A DNA stretch of 28,881 nucleotides from a virus. Made by a program: the position numbers and the translations under genes. Below, piece after piece: positions 1 to 8,598 of this stretch. Below the pieces are notes generated by a model. The model had not been told where the DNA came from. It ran no database searches and saw only the letters and a list, made by a program, of their open reading frames with translations. Location: the IMG/VR virus record IMGVR_UViG_3300013005_000126, positions 1 through 28,881 of that record. One strand, given 5' to 3'. The stretch's first letter is position 1. Each line of letters opens with the position of its first letter.

Positions 1-253
1 AGAACTAGAAAGAAAAGAAGTTTGGAAAACTACACAATGGAATACTATCAAACAATTATTTTCTAATTTTAATATTGACGGCACGTTTGAAGATTTATTA
101 TATGATATAGTAAGAAAAGTTAAGAACACTAGATCTAGAAATAGAATTAAAGGTATATTTAAATCTATGATATCTATTAAAAGTGGAGAAGTAGGCACGC
201 CCAAAGGTGTTAATAAGCAAAGAGCATTAGATAAAGTAGCTGATGTTCTATAA
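1..253 (+). CDS. C-terminal fragment of an unknown phage protein
   Basis: The frame is open from base 2 to the TAA at 251-253, so this is the last 83 codons of a gene that begins before the window. The visible part is basic and probably helical, with a K/R-rich stretch (VRKVKNTRSRNRIKGIFK) that could contact nucleic acid, and ends in KVADVL. I do not recognise the family. The length of open frame, the AT-rich codon use like its neighbours, and the tight 42-base gap before the next gene support it as real coding sequence. Its position before the terminase block does not by itself assign a role. Confidence 0.6.
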   Translation, partial: ELERKEVWKTTQWNTIKQLFSNFNIDGTFEDLLYDIVRKVKNTRSRNRIKGIFKSMISIKSGEVGTPKGVNKQRALDKVADVL

Positions 254-258
254 AAGTA

Positions 259-266
259 TATAAATA
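259..266 (+). promoter_or_regulatory. TATAAATA late-promoter-like element
   Basis: TATAAATA lies in the 42-base gap, 30 bases before the ATG at 296. It is identical to the -10 consensus of T4 late promoters, which need a phage sigma factor (gp55) rather than a -35 box. In DNA this AT-rich the octamer is expected a few times per strand by chance, so the call rests on its intergenic position and the T4-like gene content. Confidence 0.3.
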
Positions 267-275
267 TTAACTAAT

Positions 276-291
276 CGATAATTATATAAAA
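276..291 (+). promoter_or_regulatory. CGATAATTATAT upstream motif, copy 1
   Basis: The 12-mer CGATAATTATAT followed by AAAA ends just before the start at 296. The same 12-mer precedes the genes starting at 7980 and 13984. It may be a transcription or translation-initiation signal; which of the two is not known. Confidence 0.35.
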
Positions 292-295
292 GGTT

Positions 296-910
296 ATGAC
301 AAAAAAATTACAAAACATACAAGCAATAACACAAATGCTTTCAGGGACTCATAAGTCTCAAAACAAAACTACCGTCGGATATAAATCTAAAGAAGAAGTA
401 AAAAATGTCGGAGATACGTGGATTGATTCTAACGGCGTTGAATGGGAGCAAAAAGAAGGATATCGTGTAAGCAGTTCTAAAATCTTAGATGCTATGCGTG
501 AAGCATTAAAATCGTATTTATTACCAAAGGTTTGTCCTAAATGTAATCATGAAATGGTTGATAATAAATACAATAAAAAAATGTGGAGGATTCATAAGAT
601 GTGTTTTGATTGTGTAATTGAAATGGAACATGAACATAAAATTAACGGCACATTTAATGAATATGCAAGAAATTTAATGAAGCCAAATATTGAATCATGG
701 TTATCTGATGCTAAAGTTGAAATTCAAGCTATTAAAGAATTATTAACAAAAGCAGAATTTGTAAATGGAGATGGTACTGTTGAAACATGGGAATCTCCTT
801 GGAAAGGTAAAGAAGCTGAACTAGATGAACTTTTAGACCGTGATTTTGAAAACATTAAAAACCAATTATTAGGAGAAACAATAAATGAAAATAAAACTAC
901 CGTTAATTAA
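296..910 (+). CDS. Unknown protein with a four-Cys zinc-site-like motif
   Basis: A 204-residue soluble protein. The middle holds CPKC (around residue 80) and, about 24 residues later, CFDC followed by a His-rich stretch (EMEHEHK). Together these could form a four-cysteine zinc site. The N-terminal part has a WIDSNGVEWEQKEGYR segment and the C-terminal third is acidic and probably helical. I do not recognise a function. It sits where T4-like phages may carry the small terminase (gp16), but I see no sequence evidence for that assignment. It overlaps the next gene by 26 bases, implying one transcript. Confidence 0.75.
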   Translation: MTKKLQNIQAITQMLSGTHKSQNKTTVGYKSKEEVKNVGDTWIDSNGVEWEQKEGYRVSSSKILDAMREALKSYLLPKVCPKCNHEMVDNKYNKKMWRIHKMCFDCVIEMEHEHKINGTFNEYARNLMKPNIESWLSDAKVEIQAIKELLTKAEFVNGDGTVETWESPWKGKEAELDELLDRDFENIKNQLLGETINENKTTVN

Positions 911-1214
911 TATTGTATATATACTTGTTTTTATTACAATTATCTTTTATATTAAACAATATGTTACCGACTTAAATACTAATGTAAAAGAATTAAAACA
1001 TAATATTGAATTGAGGGAAGCTCAAAACGATAGCATTGTAAAAAAATTAGATAGCATATCAGTTCAGAAAGTAGAAGTAATTAATCATATTGATAAAAGA
1101 ACAACAACTATCAACAATCTTCAAGAATCTTTAAACACGTTACCTGTATATGATACGAGCTTAGCAAATGCTCTTAGATTTTTGCATATATTCGGTAATA
1201 AACAATTAAATTAA
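885..1214 (+). CDS. Small membrane-anchored coiled-coil protein, inner-membrane spanin candidate
   Basis: A 109-residue protein with one N-terminal membrane segment (about residues 6-25, IVYILVFITIIFYI) followed by a long charged heptad-like helix (about 30-90). This N-in, periplasm-facing coiled-coil layout is that of an Rz-type inner-membrane spanin, which helps fuse the two membranes during lysis of Gram-negative hosts. The start lies inside the end of the preceding gene, and the next gene, also membrane/coiled-coil, begins one base after the stop. Family membership is inferred from topology, size and pairing only; no diagnostic motif exists. Other small membrane proteins remain possible. 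Confidence 0.6.
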   Translation: MKIKLPLINIVYILVFITIIFYIKQYVTDLNTNVKELKHNIELREAQNDSIVKKLDSISVQKVEVINHIDKRTTTINNLQESLNTLPVYDTSLANALRFLHIFGNKQLN

Positions 1215-1215
1215 A

Positions 1216-1590
1216 ATGAAACAGTTAATAATTTTTATAATTTTATCTTTAGGGCTATCTATCAATATATCAGCGCAGACAGTTGATACTTGTTTTAGCA
1301 AAAGAAAAATTATTAATATTTACAATAATATTAAAGTATTAGAACATAAAGATTCTATACATACTCAATTAATAGAAGAATATAAAATTCAATGTACTGA
1401 CTTTAAAACAGTTTTACAAATGGATAGCATTATTATTGAAGGTCAAAAAGTGCAAATTTCTAACTTAGAAGCAAATGTTCAAGATTGGAAAAAAGCATAC
1501 GAAATTTCAAAACCAAAGTGGTATGAAAAGCCATTTATAATGTTTCCGGCTGGAGCAGTATTATCTGCAATATTATTTAGTATATTATAA
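1216..1590 (+). CDS. Exported coiled-coil protein with C-terminal membrane segment, spanin-partner candidate
   Basis: A 124-residue protein with a signal peptide (residues 1-20, ending ISA-Q), a coiled-coil body (about 35-88) and a hydrophobic C-terminal segment (about 105-124, FIMFPAGAVLSAILFSIL) preceded by PKWYEKP. There is no lipobox cysteine at the cleavage site, so it is not a classical o-spanin lipoprotein. The signal plus C-terminal anchor recalls unimolecular spanins, which do carry a lipobox. It follows the previous coiled-coil gene with no gap and precedes the terminase by one base. A role in outer-membrane disruption together with its neighbour is the best guess. Confidence 0.6.
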   Translation: MKQLIIFIILSLGLSINISAQTVDTCFSKRKIINIYNNIKVLEHKDSIHTQLIEEYKIQCTDFKTVLQMDSIIIEGQKVQISNLEANVQDWKKAYEISKPKWYEKPFIMFPAGAVLSAILFSIL

Positions 1591-1591
1591 G

Positions 1592-3223
1592 ATGGCAGAT
1601 GTAAATGATTATCAAAAACAAGTAGTATCTCCGCAAAACTTAAAAGATATTATTAAAGGGGAATATAAAAAATGCGCAACAGATCCTGTGTATTTTATGC
1701 GCAAGTATTGTTATATTCAACATCCTAAAAAAGGTAAAATGCTTTTTGATTTATATCCATTTCAAGAGCAATGTTTATATGATTTTAGAGATTATGATAG
1801 AAATATTATATTAAAGTCTCGTCAGTTAGGTATATCTACATTATCTGCAGGATATATTTTATGGTTAATGACATTCCATGAAGATAAGAATTGTTTAGTA
1901 ATTGCAACCCGACAAGAAGTTGCAAGAAACTTAGTTACTAAGGTAAGAGTAATGTATGACAATTTACCTAATTGGTTAACTCAAAACGCGCAATCCACAG
2001 AAGATAATAAATTATCATTACGATTAACTAACGGTTCTCAAGTAAAAGCATCTTCGACTTCAACAAGTGCAGGTCGTTCTGAAGCAGTATCTTTGTTAGT
2101 AATAGATGAAGCTGCATTTATTGAATCAAATACAATCGAAGAATTATGGGGCGGTTTGCAACAAACATTAGCTACCGGTGGTAAATGTATTATGTTATCT
2201 ACACCTAATGGTATGGGTAACTTTTTTCATAGAATGTGGCAAAAAGCAGATGCTGGAGAAAATAATTTCCACACTATTAAACTACATTGGACGGTACATC
2301 CTGACAGAGATCAAACTTGGAGAGATGCCCAAACGGCAGAATTGGGCGATAAATTAGCAGCTCAAGAATGTGATTGCGATTTCACGACATCAGGTAATAC
2401 AGTAATTGACCCTTTAATTTTAAAATGGTATTGGGAAGAATCAGGAAGAGTTTATGATCCTTTAGAAAAAAGAGGCTTTGATGCTAATTTATGGGTATGG
2501 AAATATCCAGAAGCAGGTAAATCTTATATAGTCGTAGCTGACGTTGCTCGAGGCGACGCTGCGGATTATTCATCGTTTCATGTTATTGAAATTGAATCAG
2601 TAGAACAATGTGCTTCTTATAAAGGAAAATTAAACCCTAAAGATTATGGTAATTTTTTAGTAGCGGTATCTACAGAATATAATGATGCTTTATTAGTTAT
2701 TGAAAATTCAAATATAGGATGGGCAGCAGTTCAGCCTGCTATTGATAGAGGATATGCAAATTTATTTTATAGCAGTGCAGATTTGACAACAGTAGATGTT
2801 CAACAACAAATATCATCTGGTTATGATTTAGCAACTAAATCTAAAATGACTCCTGGGTTTTCTCAAACAACTAGAAATAGACCATTAATCATTTCTAAAT
2901 TAGTAGAATATTTTAGAGACAGATCTCCAATAATACATTGTAAACGCACAATTAGCGAATTACAAAATTTTATTTGGAATAGTTCAAGGCCTGAAGCACA
3001 ATATGGATATAATGATGACTTAGTAATTTCTTTAGCAATTGCATTGTGGGTTCGAGATACGGCATTAAAATTACGTCAACAAGGATTAGATTTGCAAAGA
3101 AAGACCTTAGGATTAGTAGGCAAATCATTACCTGTATATAATGCAACATCAAATTCTTCATATCAATCGCAATGGTCAATGAAAGCAGGAAAAGATACGG
3201 AAGACATATCTTGGTTACTTTAA
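1592..3223 (+). CDS. terL: Terminase large subunit (T4 gp17-like)
   Basis: The DNA-packaging motor: an N-terminal ATPase drives DNA into the prohead and a C-terminal RNase H-fold nuclease cuts the concatemer. At 543 residues it is close to family size. The ATPase shows a Walker A-type motif KSRQLGIST (75-83), Walker B LLVIDEA with catalytic E173, and the coupling motif LSTPNGMGN (202-210). The nuclease shows acidic residues D317 (ADVARGD), E371 (VIENSN) and D475/D476 (YGYNDDLV). The Walker A lysine of T4 (SRQLGKTT) is replaced by Ile81; K75 at the head of the motif may substitute, as in the deviant Walker A of lambda terminase. In T4, gp18 and gp19 follow; here the portal follows directly. 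Confidence 0.96.
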   Translation: MADVNDYQKQVVSPQNLKDIIKGEYKKCATDPVYFMRKYCYIQHPKKGKMLFDLYPFQEQCLYDFRDYDRNIILKSRQLGISTLSAGYILWLMTFHEDKNCLVIATRQEVARNLVTKVRVMYDNLPNWLTQNAQSTEDNKLSLRLTNGSQVKASSTSTSAGRSEAVSLLVIDEAAFIESNTIEELWGGLQQTLATGGKCIMLSTPNGMGNFFHRMWQKADAGENNFHTIKLHWTVHPDRDQTWRDAQTAELGDKLAAQECDCDFTTSGNTVIDPLILKWYWEESGRVYDPLEKRGFDANLWVWKYPEAGKSYIVVADVARGDAADYSSFHVIEIESVEQCASYKGKLNPKDYGNFLVAVSTEYNDALLVIENSNIGWAAVQPAIDRGYANLFYSSADLTTVDVQQQISSGYDLATKSKMTPGFSQTTRNRPLIISKLVEYFRDRSPIIHCKRTISELQNFIWNSSRPEAQYGYNDDLVISLAIALWVRDTALKLRQQGLDLQRKTLGLVGKSLPVYNATSNSSYQSQWSMKAGKDTEDISWLL

Positions 3224-3254
3224 AAAACGAGCCGTTATTAGGCCAACTATATAA

Positions 3255-3264
3255 TTATAATAAA
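3255..3264 (+). promoter_or_regulatory. TTATAATAAA element before the portal gene
   Basis: TTATAATAAA lies 9 bases before the portal ATG in a 50-base gap. The identical 10-mer precedes starts at 16470, 24772 and 28462. The short spacing leaves little room for a leader, so it may act in translation initiation rather than as a -10 box. Confidence 0.3.
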
Positions 3265-3273
3265 GAATAAAAT

Positions 3274-5097
3274 ATGTCCTTAATAGATAAATCTCTAGGA
3301 GCTAGATTAAACAGGTTATTTTCGAATAACGTTATAGTACGTCGTGTAGGCGGAAAAAAAATAAAAGTTCTCGATACTGATAAATTACAATCAGTAGGTA
3401 ATTTAGAGCAGTCGAAATATGTAGATCGATTTACAAGATTACATGGTATAAAACCTAGTATATCTACATATAATAATAACTACAATTATCAAAGCTCAAG
3501 GACAGAACTTTATACGGATTATGAAATCATGGATATGGATTCTATTATATGTGCAGCATTGGACATATATTCAGACGAATCTACTAGAAAAAATGAATAT
3601 GATGAAATATTAACGATTAAAAGTTCAGACGAAAATATTAAAAAAATACTTCATAATTTGTTTTATGATATTTTAAATGTTGAATTTAATTTGTGGCCGT
3701 GGATAAGAAGTATGAATAAATACGGCGATCTTTACTTGTATATGGATATTAGAGAAGATATTGGTATAGTTAACGTAACGCCTTTATCATCATATGAAGT
3801 TGTAAGAGAAGAAGGCTTAGATCCAAATAACCCATATGATGTGAAATTTTCTATCATGGGTAATAGTAACGTTAAATATAACAATTATGAAATTGCCCAT
3901 TTTCGTTTACTAACAGATTCGAATTTTTTACCATATGGTAAGTCTATATTAGAAGGTGCAAGAAAAGTATGGAAGCAATTAACAATGATGGAAGATGCAA
4001 TGTTAATCTCCAGAGTAATGCGCGCTCCTGAAAGACGAATCTTTAAAATAGATGTTGGAAATATACCGACCAATGAAGTTGATAATTATATGCAGCAAAT
4101 CATGAATAAAATGAAAAAGCAGCCATATATCAACCAACAAACAGGAGATTATGATTTAAAGTTTAATTTAATGAATATGTTGGAGGATTATTATCTTCCA
4201 GTAAGAGGTGGACAGTCAGGCACTGAAATCGACACATTAAGCGGTATTGAATGGACGGGTATTGATGATATTGAATACTTAAAAAATAGAATGTTAGCTG
4301 GATTAAAAATTCCAAAAGCATTTTTAACATTTGATGAAGGCATTGGAGGGAAAGCATTATTAGCAGCAGAAGACGTTCGTTTCGCCAGGTCTGTTGAGCG
4401 TATACAAAGAATTGTAGTGTCTGAATTAACTAAGATAGCAGTAATACATTTGTTCGCGCAAGGTTATGATAATGAAGATTTAATTAATTTTGAAATAGGC
4501 TTAACTACTCCTTCTATTGTTTACGAGCAAGAATTAATTGCTTTATGGAAAGAAAAAATAGAACTAGCTACGTCAATTCAAGAATCTAAATTATTATCAG
4601 AAGAATGGATTTATAAAAATATATTTAAATTATCTGAAGACGAATGGTTAAGGGAAAGAAATTCAATTTTAGATGATCTTAAAAATAAATTCCGTCAAAG
4701 TCAAATCGAAGACGAAGGAAATGATCCATTATTAACTGGAGAATCTTTTGGTACTCCGCATGACATTGCAACAATGCACGTTTCCACAAAAACTACAGGA
4801 CAGTCTACAGAAATGCCAGCAGGTGGTTGGGAAGGTAGCGGCAGACCTAAAAAAGGTTCATTATATGGAACTGATTCTCATTCATTAGGAAGAGATCCAA
4901 TAGGTTCAAAAGGATTTAAACCAGCAATTGATATATCTGTAAAAGAAGCAAAAGTTGCAGCATCAAAATTAGGAATTACAGGATTTAATAAAAATAAACA
5001 TTCAAATAAAAAGTTAATTTTAGAAAGTATTACATTAACTGAGAAAAAAGATTCAGATAAAGGTACGTATTTAGATGAAACGAACATTTCTGAATAA
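3274..5097 (+). CDS. gp20: Portal vertex protein (T4 gp20-like)
   Basis: Forms the dodecameric ring at one capsid vertex through which DNA enters and to which neck and terminase bind. The 607-residue protein carries the family's DMDSIICAALDIYSDES segment (87-103) and APERRIFKIDVGN (251-263), which closely matches the APERR-F-IDxGN stretch of T4 gp20. It is longer than T4 gp20 (524 residues). The extra length is mostly a Gly/Ser/Lys-rich C-terminal tail after about residue 490 that ends in ILESITLTEK-type sequence and contains an I-L-E-S site resembling gp21 cleavage sites. It lies directly after the terminase, with the expected head genes downstream. Confidence 0.95.
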   Translation: MSLIDKSLGARLNRLFSNNVIVRRVGGKKIKVLDTDKLQSVGNLEQSKYVDRFTRLHGIKPSISTYNNNYNYQSSRTELYTDYEIMDMDSIICAALDIYSDESTRKNEYDEILTIKSSDENIKKILHNLFYDILNVEFNLWPWIRSMNKYGDLYLYMDIREDIGIVNVTPLSSYEVVREEGLDPNNPYDVKFSIMGNSNVKYNNYEIAHFRLLTDSNFLPYGKSILEGARKVWKQLTMMEDAMLISRVMRAPERRIFKIDVGNIPTNEVDNYMQQIMNKMKKQPYINQQTGDYDLKFNLMNMLEDYYLPVRGGQSGTEIDTLSGIEWTGIDDIEYLKNRMLAGLKIPKAFLTFDEGIGGKALLAAEDVRFARSVERIQRIVVSELTKIAVIHLFAQGYDNEDLINFEIGLTTPSIVYEQELIALWKEKIELATSIQESKLLSEEWIYKNIFKLSEDEWLRERNSILDDLKNKFRQSQIEDEGNDPLLTGESFGTPHDIATMHVSTKTTGQSTEMPAGGWEGSGRPKKGSLYGTDSHSLGRDPIGSKGFKPAIDISVKEAKVAASKLGITGFNKNKHSNKKLILESITLTEKKDSDKGTYLDETNISE

Positions 5098-5155
5098 CTT
5101 ATTAGATAATGTAATAATTATTAATGATATATAATATATGTAGTACTAATACTGT

Positions 5156-6010
5156 ATGAAAAAAATTAAACATAACAAGCTTCGAAATACAAGTATAATC
5201 TTTGAATTATTGGTAAGACAGATTACGTCTGATATCTTAAACAATAAAGATTCAAAGGCTATTGAAATTATTAAGGAGTTTTTTGCAAAAAAATCTAGCT
5301 TATCTCACGAGTTAAAGTTATATCAAACTTTGACAACTGAAAAAATTTCAAACGAGTGGAAAGCAACGCGCCTTTTAGAAGCAGTAATATCAGCTAGAAG
5401 AAAACTAAATGAAGAATCTTTAGAAAAGCAAAAGTATAATTTAATTAAAAAAATAAGAGAAAATTATAATTTAGAAGAGTTTTTCCAACATAAGGTTAGT
5501 AATTATAAAATTTTAGCTAGCGCATACAAATTATTTGAATATGCAGAAGCAGATAATCCAGTAGAGATTGTAGATTCAAAATCACATATCTTTGAACATT
5601 TAATTAGAAAGGATGATGCTACGCCTAACATTCAAAGTTTAATTGAATCTCAATTTGGAAAAGAAGATAAGGATATTAGAATTTTATCTTATAAAATTTT
5701 AGTAGAGAAATTTAATGAAAAATATAATACTCTAAATCCAAACCAAAAACAATTATTAAAATTATATATTACAAATTCCCCGGATAATCAAAACGAATTA
5801 TTTGAATTTGTAATTTCTTCTGTAAAATTAATTAAAACAGACTTAGACAAAAACATTAAACGTTGTGATAATCAAGTTGTTCAAATTAAATTAACAGAAG
5901 TATCAAATTTATTAACGACAATAACTGAATCTAGAGTTATTAAAGATAATCACATACTTTCTTTATTACGTTATTTTGAATTAGTAAAAGAACTTAAAAA
6001 AGTAAATTAA
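5156..6010 (+). CDS. Conserved-looking helical protein of the head module, function unknown
   Basis: A 284-residue, Lys/Glu-rich, largely helical protein. It opens with KLRNTSIIFELLVRQITSDI, a segment I associate, from memory only, with uncultured T4-like phages of aquatic Bacteroidota. No catalytic motif, signal peptide or membrane segment is visible. It lies between the portal and protease genes, where T4 carries small prohead-core genes (67, 68), and the next gene starts one base after its stop. A head-assembly or core role is inferred from position alone. Confidence 0.75.
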   Translation: MKKIKHNKLRNTSIIFELLVRQITSDILNNKDSKAIEIIKEFFAKKSSLSHELKLYQTLTTEKISNEWKATRLLEAVISARRKLNEESLEKQKYNLIKKIRENYNLEEFFQHKVSNYKILASAYKLFEYAEADNPVEIVDSKSHIFEHLIRKDDATPNIQSLIESQFGKEDKDIRILSYKILVEKFNEKYNTLNPNQKQLLKLYITNSPDNQNELFEFVISSVKLIKTDLDKNIKRCDNQVVQIKLTEVSNLLTTITESRVIKDNHILSLLRYFELVKELKKVN

Positions 6011-6011
6011 T

Positions 6012-6743
6012 ATGGCCTTTAAAACTTTGTTAAAAGAAATAGAAGATAAATTTAATAAAATAAATGAATTAGATATGGAAGATACTGAATCTGAAGGTTT
6101 ATTTTATATAGAAGTAGCTGTTAGAGATGCCTTAGAAGCAATGGAAGTTGCTAATGATAATTATTATATTCGTAATTCAATTAAAAATGATGTTTTGAAT
6201 ATGGGCGGTTCTAATTATTATCAATCTAATAATAAAGACGTAATTGAAGAATTGACTACCATCTTTAATGATTATGGAATTGAAATTATAGATTCTAATA
6301 TATCTGAATTAGATGAAGCATCTACATCAGGCGGAGCAGGCGCATATTTAACTCCTAATGCTTTTGGTAAAGAAGCGCCAGAAAGCGCTATTACAGCATA
6401 CGGAATGAAACGTGCACCGAAGGTTGATAAAAATATTAAATCTTTAGAAGAATCAAACTATAAAAAATTAATTTTTGAAATGTATGATATCTTAGAAGAA
6501 GGTAAGTATAATGATATAAAAAATGATCCTAGCGTAGCGCCGAAAAAGAAAGTGAACTATGCAATTGCTGAAGTATATACTAAGTTATATGAAATAGAAA
6601 ATATAATTTCTAAAAACGTAAAACTTAAAACAGAAATAAACATGGATAACAGAATGTATTGGAAATCTACAAAAGAAAAATTATCCAAGCTTTCTGAGCG
6701 ATTAAATAGAGTTTCGAATTATTTAAAAAACTTAAGCGCATAA
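6012..6743 (+). CDS. Head/core-associated protein with an ASTSGGAGAYLTPNAFG motif
   Basis: A 243-residue acidic, helical protein with a distinctive Gly-rich insert, ASTSGGAGAYLTPNAFG (103-119), directly preceded by L-D-E (100-102). L-D-E before Ala fits the (L/I)-x-E cleavage rule of T4-type prohead proteases, so the chain may be cut there during maturation. The N-terminus (FKTLLKEIEDKF) is amphipathic like those of other proteins in this cluster. The C-terminal half is coiled-coil-like. Position between portal and protease supports a prohead-core or decoration role, but I do not recognise a T4 counterpart. Confidence 0.75.
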   Translation: MAFKTLLKEIEDKFNKINELDMEDTESEGLFYIEVAVRDALEAMEVANDNYYIRNSIKNDVLNMGGSNYYQSNNKDVIEELTTIFNDYGIEIIDSNISELDEASTSGGAGAYLTPNAFGKEAPESAITAYGMKRAPKVDKNIKSLEESNYKKLIFEMYDILEEGKYNDIKNDPSVAPKKKVNYAIAEVYTKLYEIENIISKNVKLKTEINMDNRMYWKSTKEKLSKLSERLNRVSNYLKNLSA

Positions 6744-6760
6744 TAAAAACAATAAACAAT

Positions 6761-7969
6761 ATGAGAATTTCAAATAAAATATTAATCGAAGGAGACACTT
6801 TATCAATCTTCGAAGAGACAGGCACATATAATGGCTTTAAAATAGGAGATTTTGTAAAAATAGATCCTAATGCCGCTCAACAATCCGGATTAGATCCTAA
6901 CAAAACATATCAAATACAAGACTTTAAAACATATGGTAAAGGCTTAACTGCTACTACTAATGTTATTTTAGATACAAATTTATATACTAGAACTAATTTT
7001 AGTCCAAATCCAAAAGGAGCTGTTGCAATTAATTATGTAACTAAGTCTATGGAAGAAGGTTCATTTAATCCAATGAAAGGTAAAAAACTATATTTCCATG
7101 TATTAGAAGATGGCGGTTATGGTCGTATAGGACATCAAGGATATTACAACACTGAAGAAGAGGCCAAAAAGAGAGCTGATGAATTATCTGATATGTTCCC
7201 TAAATCAGAGTTTTATGTTGAAGCTTATCCTAGTAAAAGAGAACCAGTTACAGTAACTATGGAATCGAGTACAATGAATGAATCATTAGAAAGTTTATCT
7301 GATAATGAATTAATGGATTTAGCTTACGATGAAGGGATGGAAGAACTAATAGTAAAAAATCCTGAAGGTGGTATAGAAAACCGAGGAGCTTTAATAGCAG
7401 CTTTAAATCAATCTAATGAACCTTTAAACGAAGCTAAAGAAAAGAAAGCACCAGCAGATAAAAAGAAAGCTGATAAAACTAACTACGGCAATAAAGATAT
7501 GTCTGATGTAGATATGGTTAATCCATACGAGCTTAAAAAAGGAATTCGTATTGAAATGGTTGATACTGAAGATTATGAAAAAGCAATGGATAAAGTTGTT
7601 AAGAAGTTAAAGAAAGATCCAATGTTCTACAGTAATCTAATTGCTAATGCTAAAGAAACAAAAGGCAAAAGAGCAGATGTACCTACCGAAGTTAAAGATA
7701 AGAAACTTAATAAAGTATCTGATAAGATGAAAGACAAGGCAAATGAAATGGAAGTATCTAAAAAAGATGCTACAAAGAAAAATGCTAATGATTCTTTAAA
7801 CAAAAAAGAAAAAATGTCTGGAAAGCCTAAAGGAGTAAAAGAAATGACTATGACTCCTAAAAAATCTAAAGGTATGAAATCAATGGATGTTCCAGGTAAA
7901 GAAAAGAAAACTAACTTAAAAGAAAGTTTTAATCTGTGGGATTCATTTAAAAAGAATATCTTACGATAA
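6761..7969 (+). CDS. Lys-rich multidomain head-module protein, function unknown
   Basis: A 402-residue protein in three parts. The N-terminal part (1-95) reads like a small beta domain. Residues 108-160 have an alpha/beta pattern (YFHVLEDGGYGRIGHQGYYN, then an EEEAKKRADEL helix). Residues 250-293 form a compact NPYELKKGIRIEM...DPMFYSNL unit resembling a small domain of unknown function that I know from other phages (perhaps DUF5661; not verified). The last 100 residues are very rich in Lys and Met and end in NLKESFNLWDSFKKNIL. L-I-E-G (8-11) and L-N-E-A (222-225) are possible gp21 sites. A basic, internal head protein is plausible. Its stop codon lies within the CGATAATTATAT motif before the protease gene. 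Confidence 0.75.
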   Translation: MRISNKILIEGDTLSIFEETGTYNGFKIGDFVKIDPNAAQQSGLDPNKTYQIQDFKTYGKGLTATTNVILDTNLYTRTNFSPNPKGAVAINYVTKSMEEGSFNPMKGKKLYFHVLEDGGYGRIGHQGYYNTEEEAKKRADELSDMFPKSEFYVEAYPSKREPVTVTMESSTMNESLESLSDNELMDLAYDEGMEELIVKNPEGGIENRGALIAALNQSNEPLNEAKEKKAPADKKKADKTNYGNKDMSDVDMVNPYELKKGIRIEMVDTEDYEKAMDKVVKKLKKDPMFYSNLIANAKETKGKRADVPTEVKDKKLNKVSDKMKDKANEMEVSKKDATKKNANDSLNKKEKMSGKPKGVKEMTMTPKKSKGMKSMDVPGKEKKTNLKESFNLWDSFKKNILR

Positions 7970-7979
7970 TTATATAAAA
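7964..7979 (+). promoter_or_regulatory. CGATAATTATAT upstream motif, copy 2
   Basis: CGATAATTATATAAAA runs from the last codon and stop of the preceding gene directly to the ATG at 7980. It is the same 16-mer seen at 276-291. Confidence 0.35.
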
Positions 7980-8591
7980 ATGAATATTAATAATACCTTA
8001 CTTATAGATTATTTGCCGTTTGAAGTTACGCCTCAAATGATTAACGAATCGCTAGAAAACAATGGCGGCCGATTAATTGTTAAAGGTACTTTACAACGAG
8101 CAGATTCATTTAATCATAACGGCCGTACATATCCAAAGCCTATCTTAGAAAGAGAAGCTGCGAGATATTTAAGTCAAGAAGTTAAAGAACGTAGAGCCTT
8201 AGGGGAGTTAGATCACCCAGATTCGTCAGTTATTAATTTAAATAACGTATCTCATAATATTTTAGAGATTCATTGGGATGGTGATGACTTAGTAGGAACT
8301 GTTGAAGTATTACCTACACCTAGCGGCAATATATTAAAAGCTTTATTTCAAGCTGGTATTAAATTAGGTATTAGTTCAAGAGGATTAGGTTCAGTAAAAC
8401 AAATTGACGAACAAGGACATGTCCAAGTTCAAGATGATTTTAATTTATTATGTTTTGATTTTGTATCAAGTCCATCAACTCAAGGCGCTTATTTAAAGCC
8501 AATAAATGAAGGTGTTGGTCAAAAAAATGAAATAAATAAATACTTCCCTATAGAAAAAATTATAAAAGATATAATATCGGATTTTAAATAA
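7980..8591 (+). CDS. gp21: Prohead maturation protease (T4 gp21-like, S80 family)
   Basis: The serine protease that digests the scaffold and trims capsid proteins before DNA packaging. The 203-residue protein (T4 gp21 is about 212) shows the expected triad regions: GELDHP with H79, LGISSRGLGS with S132 or S133, and LLCFDFVSSPS with D160. The spacing matches T4 H85, S140, D168. The N-terminal beta strand VKGTLQRADSFNHNGRTYP is typical of the family. The C-terminal tail contains I-N-E-G (175-178), a likely self-processing site. It lies between core genes and the scaffold, as in T4. Confidence 0.95.
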   Translation: MNINNTLLIDYLPFEVTPQMINESLENNGGRLIVKGTLQRADSFNHNGRTYPKPILEREAARYLSQEVKERRALGELDHPDSSVINLNNVSHNILEIHWDGDDLVGTVEVLPTPSGNILKALFQAGIKLGISSRGLGSVKQIDEQGHVQVQDDFNLLCFDFVSSPSTQGAYLKPINEGVGQKNEINKYFPIEKIIKDIISDFK

Positions 8592-8598
8592 TATTACA

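Noticed and set aside
296-910. Small terminase (gp16) for the Cys-rich gene near terL
   Set aside because: Position suggestive only; no helix-turn-helix or central oligomerisation pattern visible.
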